Below, one piece after another: positions 14,292-19,774 of a stretch of 19,774 nt of DNA. Each line of letters begins with the position of its first letter. Position 1 is the stretch's first letter. The DNA comes from Paracoccaceae bacterium (GTDB taxonomy: Bacteria; Pseudomonadota; Alphaproteobacteria; Rhodobacterales; Rhodobacteraceae), in contig SLKB01000250.1 of assembly GCA_007134805.1 (NCBI GenBank), positions 1 through 19,774 on the forward strand, given 5' to 3'. Below the pieces are notes generated by a model that saw only the letters and a list, made by a program, of their open reading frames with translations, ran no database searches and had not been told where the DNA came from. A program made the translations under genes and the position numbers.

Positions 14292-14421
14292 GTTTGCCTC
14301 TCCTCCCTTTCCGGAACTGGTTGTGCCGCAAGCGTCGGTGCCGCAGTCCATCAGGAGCGTCTGCGCCCCTGTCCTCCCTGCAACCTGACCTCTGGGGATT
14401 GCTCCCCCCCTTGGAGACTGT

Positions 14422-14454
14422 GGCGCACAGCCTGCATGCTGCAGGCTGTGCGCC
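14422..14454 (-). promoter_or_regulatory. Intercistronic 15-base-pair hairpin between tctC and tctB (set 2)
   Basis: Perfect inverted repeat with 15-base arms (GGCGCACAGCCTGCA at 14422-14436 and its complement at 14440-14454) and a 3-base TGC centre. It begins 13 bases after the tctC stop, in a 176-base gap. There is no U-run. It is the longest stem of the three at equivalent places and probably protects the tctC message, giving more binding protein than permease. The rest of the gap shows nothing I can name. Confidence 0.7.
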
Positions 14455-14467
14455 CTTCAACCTGGTC

Positions 14468-15421
14468 TCAGTTCAGGCCCTCGATAAACTCGCGCATCTC
14501 TTCATTGACGACACCGAGGTATTCGGTGAATTCCTCTGGGCCCATGAAGGCCGCCGAGAGCGAGGCTTCGGTCCAGTAGGTGTTCCACGGATCGTCTTCA
14601 TAAAGCTCGCTCAGCGCCGTGGCGATCGCCTCGACCATTTCGGGGTCCATGCCCGGAGGTCCGAAGATGCCGCGGAACTTGTTCGAGGTCACTTCATACC
14701 CGAGCTCGGCAAGTGTGGGCACATCGGGATAGGTGTCCAGACGCTCTTCCTGGAACACGGTCAGCATGCGCAGCGTACCGTCCTGAAGATGGGTCAGCGC
14801 CTGGCCCGGCTCGCCCACGACAGCATCGACATGCTCGCCCAGCAGCGCCACGACAGCATCGCCGCCGCCCTCATGCGGCACCGTGCGCGCGTCGATCTCT
14901 GTTGCGGCGGTGAAGTTCTGCAGCACCAGCTGGTCCAGCGATCCCGCCGAGCCGATCCCGATCGACAGGTCGCGCGGGTTCTCGCGCGCATGGTCGAGGA
15001 ATTCCTCGATCGTCTGGAACGGGCTGTTGTCATGGACATAAAGCGTCGTCGGATCAAGGAACAGCCGCGCGATCGGGGTCATTTCCTCATAGGTGGGAAT
15101 CCCGGCCGAGCGCAGTGGCGTGATCAGCTGCGTGGGTGTCACCGATTTCAGCGTGTAGCCATCGGGATTGGCCTGATTGACAAGCCAGCTTGCCGCCACG
15201 GCGCCGGAGCCGCCAACGCGGTTGTCCACGTTGGTGCTGATGCCGAATTTCGCTTCGAGCGTGGGTGCAAGGTTGCGCAGCATCACATCACCGCCGCCCC
15301 CTGCGCTGGAATGTGTGACAAGCATCACCGACTGCGTCGGCCATTCCACCTCGGCCAGTGCGGCGGGGCTGGTGGCCAGCACCAGCGCGGCGGATGCAAG
15401 AATGTTTCGTGTCGAGATCAT
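14468..15421 (-). CDS. tctC: TTT periplasmic solute-binding protein TctC/Bug family (set 2)
   Basis: 317 residues. A signal peptide with hydrophobic core at about 7-20 is likely cut after ALA at 23. The mature part opens with WPTQSVMLVTHSSAGGGGD, the family's first ligand loop, then VDNRVGGSGA and NPDGYTL, and later IGIGSAGSLDQ and HEGGGDAV, the second-domain loop. The ATG at 15421 has GGGGAGGAC upstream; in-frame codons reaching 15631 would run across the promoter and are rejected. It heads tctC-tctB-tctA-AbrB-family gene and has its own promoter with operator-like site D. Probably captures an organic acid in the periplasm; ligand unknown. Confidence 0.93.
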   Translation of the reverse strand: MISTRNILASAALVLATSPAALAEVEWPTQSVMLVTHSSAGGGGDVMLRNLAPTLEAKFGISTNVDNRVGGSGAVAASWLVNQANPDGYTLKSVTPTQLITPLRSAGIPTYEEMTPIARLFLDPTTLYVHDNSPFQTIEEFLDHARENPRDLSIGIGSAGSLDQLVLQNFTAATEIDARTVPHEGGGDAVVALLGEHVDAVVGEPGQALTHLQDGTLRMLTVFQEERLDTYPDVPTLAELGYEVTSNKFRGIFGPPGMDPEMVEAIATALSELYEDDPWNTYWTEASLSAAFMGPEEFTEYLGVVNEEMREFIEGLN

Positions 15422-15509
15422 CTCAGTCCTCCCCAGACCTGTTTGCAATTCTGCCTTTCGGCGTTGCTCGAGGCGTGGCCACCTGCACGTGATCCCACCT
15501 CTCCAGCAT

Positions 15510-15537
15510 ATCTTATATATTATATAACTTTGTGCAA
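15510..15537 (-). promoter_or_regulatory. Promoter of the tctC-tctB-tctA-AbrB-family operon (set 2)
   Basis: On the minus strand, -35-like TTGCAC (15537-15532) and -10-like TAAGAT (15515-15510) are 16 bases apart, with operator-like palindrome D filling the spacer. An exact TATAAT (15524-15519) inside the palindrome is an alternative -10, but its -35 would be poor. A repressor on the palindrome would block either. Confidence 0.5.
15513..15527. promoter_or_regulatory. AT-rich operator-like palindrome D, before tctC set 2 (perfect)
   Basis: TTATATA-T-TATATAA, a perfect 7-1-7 palindrome and the best of four similar sites, about 95 bases before the tctC start. It stands out as an AT island in GC-rich DNA. 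Sites A, B and C resemble it and lie before the other units I assign to the GntR regulator. Confidence 0.65.
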
Positions 15538-15658
15538 ATCCTTTCTCGGCCTGTCTGCGCAAACATCGATGAGCCCGCGAAATCAGGGGCTTGGGGCGAT
15601 GCGTGGCGTCTCGCCTGCGGGAATTTCGCACCGCACTGGCCCGAATCGTTGCCCCGAG

Positions 15659-17104
15659 TCAGGGCTGTGCGGGGCAGAGCACGTCAAGGATGACAGCGGC
15701 ATCCGGGGCGGTGCCAAGGGCTGCGATCGTGTCGCGCAGGCGCTCCTGCCCGGGGGGGCCCAGACGCCCGGTTGCCGCCGCCGCAAGTTTCGCAGCCATG
15801 TCCTTTGCGCTCATCGGATGGTCCGGCCCGCCCCGATAGGCCAGCGGTGCAACGGCGTCGAGCACACGCCCATCCGTGAGCCTGACCTGAAGCGCCGAGC
15901 GGATCGCCGCATGGCCGCCGCGATCGAGTTCCGGGTCATGGCGCAGGGTGATGCGCTCCTGCAAGGCGCGCGTCTCGGCGCGGGCCAGAAACGCGTCCGA
16001 GAATTCGGCGGGGCCCGCGCGGCCGGCGATCACGATCATGGCGAGCAGCGCCGGCAGGCAGAATTTCGCCTCGAGCGGGGTGCGCGCGCGGGGATAGCGG
16101 ATCGCCTGGGTGATGCTGCTGCTCGCGCGGATCTCGATCCCGGCGATGGCGTCCGCGCGCACGCCGTGCGCGGCCACGAGAGCGGCCATCGCGTCCATGG
16201 TCTGGTGGGTCAGGATGCCCGACGGGTAGGGCTTCACGCTCAGGCCCGGATCGACCAGCGACCACGGGTCGGCGAAATTGCCGATCACCTTGTCGGGCGG
16301 GGGCGGGCCGCCCAGCACATGCGGCAGGCCCCATTCGCCATCGAGCACGGCCTCGGCCGCATCGACCCCGGCGCGCACGAGATCTACGGCGATGACCCCG
16401 GCTTCGGCGGCGAAACCGGCATGCATGGCCTTGATGCGGCGGCCGTATTGCGCGCGCAGCCCCGCCGCACGGCTCGCTGCCACGCCCAGGGCGAGATTTG
16501 CGCGCGGCGCGTCGAGCCCGAGGGCGACCGCTGCCGCCGCCGCGGCCCCCAGCGGACCATAGACCGACGTGGACTGGAAGCCGCGCTCATAGACCGCCGC
16601 CCGCGAGCCTTCCGAGAGTTTGCAGGCGATCTCGACCCCGACCGCGAAGGCGCAGATAAACCGCCCCCCCGACAGCGGCTGGCCGTGATGCCGCGCGCGC
16701 TCGGCCAGGGCGAGAAGCGCGCCCAGCACCGGCGCAGAGGGGTGCATCAGAAGCCCGTAGCGGTGGTTTGGATCGCGCGAGACCTGCGTGTCGTCCCAGT
16801 CATCGACATGCCCGAGCGTGCCAAGGATCAGCGCGGCCTGCCGCGCGGTCATGCTGTGGGGTGCGCGCGCCGCGTCAGGGTCGGGCACGCGGGCCTCGGC
16901 CCGGCCGCCCTGCGCGATCTGATCCGCAATCAGGATCCCGGCCAGCGGGTCATTCAGCCCCGACAGGATACAGGCGGTCGTATCAAGGATCGCGCGGCGC
17001 GCAGCGCGTGCGACATCTTCGGGCAGGGGCATGTGCGGGACCCGCGCGATGAGCGTTGCTGCCCTCTCTGTCAGCCCCGCGAAGGGCACGCGATCAGGAT
17101 GCAT
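15659..17104 (-). CDS. MmgE/PrpD family protein D, with Gln in place of an active-site His
   Basis: 481 residues, full family length, and the fourth and most distant MmgE/PrpD paralogue in the window. Motifs: DDWDDT at 101-106, His121 (LMHPSAP), Lys225 and His228 (KAMHAG), Lys291 and Tyr293 (KPYPSG). The residue that is His in A, B and C (GWH or GFH) is Gln177 here (RGFQSTS). A Pro/Gly-rich insertion (GGPPPPDK, about 265-272) is also specific to it. The ATG at 17104 overlaps the end of tctA set 3 by 11 bases, so translation is probably coupled and the protein belongs to that transport operon. Predicted cytoplasmic enzyme acting on the imported acid; reaction unknown. Confidence 0.88.
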   Translation of the reverse strand: MHPDRVPFAGLTERAATLIARVPHMPLPEDVARAARRAILDTTACILSGLNDPLAGILIADQIAQGGRAEARVPDPDAARAPHSMTARQAALILGTLGHVDDWDDTQVSRDPNHRYGLLMHPSAPVLGALLALAERARHHGQPLSGGRFICAFAVGVEIACKLSEGSRAAVYERGFQSTSVYGPLGAAAAAAVALGLDAPRANLALGVAASRAAGLRAQYGRRIKAMHAGFAAEAGVIAVDLVRAGVDAAEAVLDGEWGLPHVLGGPPPPDKVIGNFADPWSLVDPGLSVKPYPSGILTHQTMDAMAALVAAHGVRADAIAGIEIRASSSITQAIRYPRARTPLEAKFCLPALLAMIVIAGRAGPAEFSDAFLARAETRALQERITLRHDPELDRGGHAAIRSALQVRLTDGRVLDAVAPLAYRGGPDHPMSAKDMAAKLAAAATGRLGPPGQERLRDTIAALGTAPDAAVILDVLCPAQP

Positions 17105-18608
17105 CGCGGCCCCGGACCACCCGCAGCACAGTGACCACCGACAGAAGCGCCACCACGCCCCAGAGCCCGACGGCCGTCCAGGAGCGGAAGAAATACGCGA
17201 TCTCCCCCTGGCCGAGCAGCATGGCGCGGACGAAATTGGCCTCTGCCAGCGGCCCCAGCACCAGCCCCAGGATCAGCGGGACCACCGGAAAGCCGAAGCG
17301 GCGGAAGATCACCCCGACGATCCCGAAAATGATCGTCAGCCAGACATCGAACATTGACGAGCGCACGGCATAGGCGCCGATCAGGCACAGGGTGATCACG
17401 ATGGGCACCAGAAAAAGCGGGTTCAGCCGTGTCACCAGCGAGAGCGGCCCCGCCACCATCAGCCCGATCGGGATGATCAGCAGATTGGCGAAGAACAGCG
17501 CCCAGAGCACAGTGTAGGCCTCGAGCGTGTAATTCACCATCAGTTGCGGGCCGACCGCCACCCCGTGCATATAGAGCGCGGCCAGCATCACCGCCGCGGT
17601 CGGGCTGCCGGGAATGCCGAGCGTCAGCGTCGGCACCATGGTGCCCGCCGTCACGGCATTGTCCGAGGCTTCGGTCGCCACGATCCCGTCGGGCTCGCCC
17701 TTGCCGAAATTTGCCGCGCGCGGCGAGGTGCGCTTGGCCTCGGCATAGCTGAGGAAATTCGCGAGCGTGACGCCCACCCCGGGCAGAACGCCCAGAAAGA
17801 AGCCGATCATGGTGGATTTCAGTGTCAGGATCGGACGGCGCAGAAGGTAGTCGAAACTGCTTGCGATCTCGCGCAGCGAGCGCTGCACGATCCCGTCGGT
17901 GGGCGCGACGATCTCGAAGCTGCGCGCAAGCAGCGTCTTGCGATTGGCGGCCAGCAGCAGCATTTCCGTCAGGCCGAACAGCCCGATGATCGCGGGAATG
18001 AAGGGGATGCGGTCATAAAGCTCGATGAAGCCGAAGGTCAGGCGCGGCTGGGCATATTGCGGATCCGCCGACATTGCAGCGATCAGCATGCCCAGAAAGC
18101 CCGCAATCAGCGCCTTGACCGGCTGATCCCCCACCAGCGAGCCGATCAGCAGAAGCCCGATCACCGCGACGATGAACAGCTCGACCGACCCGAAGGTGAG
18201 CGCGACCTGCGACATCGGCTGGATGAAGGCGATCACCGCCAGCGTCGCGATGCACCCACCCACTGCCGAAGCCATCCGCGCAATGGCGATGGCGAATTCC
18301 GCCTTGCCCGCCCGCGTCATCGGGTAACCTTCAAGCGCGGTTGCCGCCGCGCCCGCGGTGCCCGGCACATTGATCAGGATCGCGGGCACCGCGCCCGCGA
18401 AGGCCGCGCCGGCATAGATCGCGGCCATCAGGATCAGCGCATATTCCGAAGGCAGATAGATCGAGAGCGGCAACAGGATCGCGGCCGCGTTCGAGCTGGT
18501 AAACCCCGGCAGCACGCCCACGAAGAACCCGCCCAGCAGCCCGAGCAGGACCAGAGTGATCCCCTGAATGGTCATCAGATTGATCAGCCCGGCGATGATC
18601 GGTTCCAT
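17094..18608 (-). CDS. tctA: TTT transporter large permease subunit TctA (set 3)
   Basis: 504 residues with typical TctA marks: VGVLPGFTSSN at 30-40, NVPGTAGAAATALEGYP at 80-96, and in the second half GVLPGVG, the SYAEAKR helix and LGIPGSPTAAV. Multi-pass inner-membrane protein. The ATG at 18608 has GAGGAAAG 7 bases upstream and lies 60 bases after tctB. Its last codons overlap the start of MmgE/PrpD protein D. It works with TctB at 18669 and TctC at 19208. Confidence 0.95.
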   Translation of the reverse strand: MEPIIAGLINLMTIQGITLVLLGLLGGFFVGVLPGFTSSNAAAILLPLSIYLPSEYALILMAAIYAGAAFAGAVPAILINVPGTAGAAATALEGYPMTRAGKAEFAIAIARMASAVGGCIATLAVIAFIQPMSQVALTFGSVELFIVAVIGLLLIGSLVGDQPVKALIAGFLGMLIAAMSADPQYAQPRLTFGFIELYDRIPFIPAIIGLFGLTEMLLLAANRKTLLARSFEIVAPTDGIVQRSLREIASSFDYLLRRPILTLKSTMIGFFLGVLPGVGVTLANFLSYAEAKRTSPRAANFGKGEPDGIVATEASDNAVTAGTMVPTLTLGIPGSPTAAVMLAALYMHGVAVGPQLMVNYTLEAYTVLWALFFANLLIIPIGLMVAGPLSLVTRLNPLFLVPIVITLCLIGAYAVRSSMFDVWLTIIFGIVGVIFRRFGFPVVPLILGLVLGPLAEANFVRAMLLGQGEIAYFFRSWTAVGLWGVVALLSVVTVLRVVRGRDAS

Positions 18609-18668
18609 GCGGTGACTTTCCTCGTTGGTGGCAGACGTGGTCTGGCGACAGATTTAACGGATGCGCAA

Positions 18669-19139
18669 TCAGCGGATGCGGTTGAGCGGCAGGTCGAACA
18701 GCATCACGAACACCCCGTAGAGAAGCGCGGCCGTGATCAGGCTGATGGCCACGATCAGCGGCACTTTCCCGCGAAAGAGCCAGAAATAGAGCACCAGCAT
18801 CAGCCCCGTTGTGGCAAGGCTCAGCCCGGTGATGGGTGCCATGTAGACCGCAAGCAACACGATCGCGAGACTTGCGATCAGCGCAACATTGACCTGTGCC
18901 TCGGGGTCGGGCGGGCCCATTGCCTGCCCGCGCACCATGCGCAGCACCTCGACAAGGATCTGCAGAAGCGTCAGCCCCACGATCACGAGGATGAGGAAGC
19001 GCGGATAGGCAAAGGCCAGGTTCCGCAACCCGCTCGCGCTGGCGTAGAACATCCCGCAAAAGATCAGCACTCCCGCCGGCACTACTGTCAGTTGCAGAAC
19101 CTGTTCGATCTTGTCCTTGTCCACGTCGCCCCCGTTCAC
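18669..19139 (-). CDS. tctB: TTT transporter small permease subunit TctB (set 3)
   Basis: About 156 residues with four or more hydrophobic segments, the first near residues 14-32, and a hydrophilic loop (QAMGPPDPEAQ) between the helix pairs, as in TctB. No ATG fits; I chose the GTG at 19139, with AGGG 7 bases upstream. A GTG at 19124 and a TTG at 19154 are possible alternatives. It lies between tctC and tctA, with the intercistronic hairpin immediately before it. Moderate sequence conservation, so the call leans on topology and position. Confidence 0.85.
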   Translation of the reverse strand: MNGGDVDKDKIEQVLQLTVVPAGVLIFCGMFYASASGLRNLAFAYPRFLILVIVGLTLLQILVEVLRMVRGQAMGPPDPEAQVNVALIASLAIVLLAVYMAPITGLSLATTGLMLVLYFWLFRGKVPLIVAISLITAALLYGVFVMLFDLPLNRIR

Positions 19140-19155
19140 ACAATTGCCCTGCAAC

Positions 19156-19187
19156 TCGGGCGGCCCGCGCGCTGGCGGGCCGCCCGA
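19156..19187 (-). promoter_or_regulatory. Intercistronic 13-base-pair hairpin between tctC and tctB (set 3)
   Basis: Perfect 13-base arms (19156-19168 and 19175-19187, TCGGGCGGCCCGC and its complement) with a 6-base loop. It begins 20 bases after the tctC stop and ends just before the tctB ribosome site. There is no U-run. It is at the same place as the hairpins in sets 1 and 2, although the stem sequences are unrelated. Confidence 0.7.
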
Positions 19188-19207
19188 TCATCCTGCGATC
19201 GCCACGC

Positions 19208-19774
19208 TCAGTCGGCAAATTCCTCGCGGGTTGCGACAAGATCGGCAATGACCTCGTACTGCCCGAGATTGTCCTCGTGATACGCGTCGGGCGCCACGTA
19301 ATTCACCTTGCCAAGTTCGTCATTCCTCTCGAGCATGGCGAGGTATTCCTCGTTATGCTTGGCGCTGTGGAACGCCTCGACCAGAGTTTCGAACCGGTCG
19401 GGGTGGTTCTCGCGGCAGGCGGCAGTGACGAAGACCCCGTAGCTTGACCCGTTGGGCATCATCTCGGTGCCGAGCTGCTCATTGAGGGGCGCGGCATCAT
19501 CCGTGATGTCGGGCCAGTTATTGGCCTCCTGATGGATCCCGATGACCCGCGTGCCTTCCTCGACATTGCGGCTGTTGAAGACCCCGGCATGGGTGAAATC
19601 GACCTCGCCGCCCAGCAGGGCGTTGCGCGCCTCGGCGCCGCCGCCGAAGGGCACCACATTGAATTCGGCGCCGGTCGCCTGCATGATGTCAAGGATGCCC
19701 AGGAAGTTGTTGTTGGTGTAGAAGGCCACGCTTGCCCGGATCTCGCCGGGGCGTTCGAGCGCATCGTCGATCAG
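19208..19774 (-). CDS. tctC: TTT periplasmic solute-binding protein TctC/Bug family, C-terminal part (set 3)
   Basis: The last 188 residues; the gene starts beyond the right edge, so no signal peptide or promoter can be seen. The segment begins in the second lobe and shows the family loop VPFGGGAEARNALLGGEVDF, followed by THAGVFN and the usual helical C-terminus. It is followed by tctB, tctA and MmgE/PrpD protein D. Related to TctC sets 1 and 2 only distantly. Whether this operon has the AT-rich operator cannot be judged from this window. Confidence 0.88.
   Translation of the reverse strand: MIDDALERPGEIRASVAFYTNNNFLGILDIMQATGAEFNVVPFGGGAEARNALLGGEVDFTHAGVFNSRNVEEGTRVIGIHQEANNWPDITDDAAPLNEQLGTEMMPNGSSYGVFVTAACRENHPDRFETLVEAFHSAKHNEEYLAMLERNDELGKVNYVAPDAYHEDNLGQYEVIADLVATREEFAD

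Noticed and set aside
15572..15591. AGCCC/GGGCT inverted repeat after MmgE/PrpD D
   Set aside because: Only five bases pair across a 10-base loop with no U-run; too weak to call a terminator.
15422..15631. An N-terminal extension of TctC set 2 up to 15631
   Set aside because: The extra 70 codons would run through the promoter and palindrome D and hide the signal peptide; the ATG at 15421 has a strong ribosome site.
14294..17134. A 946-codon open frame on the plus strand
   Set aside because: It is antisense to tctC set 2 and MmgE/PrpD D, which have clear family motifs. Its product is rich in Arg, His, Gly and Gln with no recognisable domain, as expected for shadow frames of GC-rich genes.

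Overview
The window reads as a chromosomal accessory-metabolism island of a high-GC alphaproteobacterium. Rhodobacteraceae (roseobacter-like) is my best guess, from the GC-rich codon use, the abundance of tripartite tricarboxylate transporters (TTT) and the HutC-type GntR regulator; this is inference from style, not from a marker gene. I see no rRNA, tRNA, insertion sequence, CRISPR array or phage gene.

Layout, mostly minus strand and read from right to left. (i) 19774-15659: the end of a TctC binding protein, then TctB, TctA and an MmgE/PrpD-family protein. (ii) 15421-11064: a second TctC-TctB-TctA set followed by an AbrB-family membrane protein. (iii) 9755-11057, plus strand: a small unknown protein and a HutC/UTRA-type GntR regulator. 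(iv) 9626-3798: a tight enzyme operon of an SDR-fold protein, a phosphosulfolactate-synthase (ComA)-like TIM-barrel protein and three consecutive MmgE/PrpD paralogues. (v) 3463-1: a third TctC-TctB-TctA set followed by the start of an amidase-signature enzyme that runs off the window. So there are three complete or nearly complete TTT uptake systems, each with a different fourth gene, around one enzyme operon.

The parts look co-regulated. An AT-rich near-palindrome of the type TTATATA-N-TATATAA stands out from GC-rich surroundings before the TctC gene of set v, before the SDR operon, before the GntR gene itself and before the TctC gene of set ii. In three of these it overlaps promoter-like hexamers. 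The simplest reading is that the GntR protein represses itself, the enzyme operon and two of the uptake systems, and is released by a small carboxylated ligand bound to its UTRA domain.

My interpretation is an uncharacterised catabolic pathway for one or more polycarboxylate-like, perhaps sulfonated or amidated, organic acids. TctC proteins would capture the acid, TctA/TctB import it, and the MmgE/PrpD, ComA-like and SDR-fold proteins and the amidase process it. Two enzymes look altered: the SDR-fold protein lacks Asn, Ser and Tyr of the catalytic tetrad, and the ComA-like protein differs from ComA at several conserved motifs. All three TTT operons also carry a strong GC-rich hairpin between tctC and tctB, probably to make more binding protein than permease. 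The substrate cannot be named from sequence alone.
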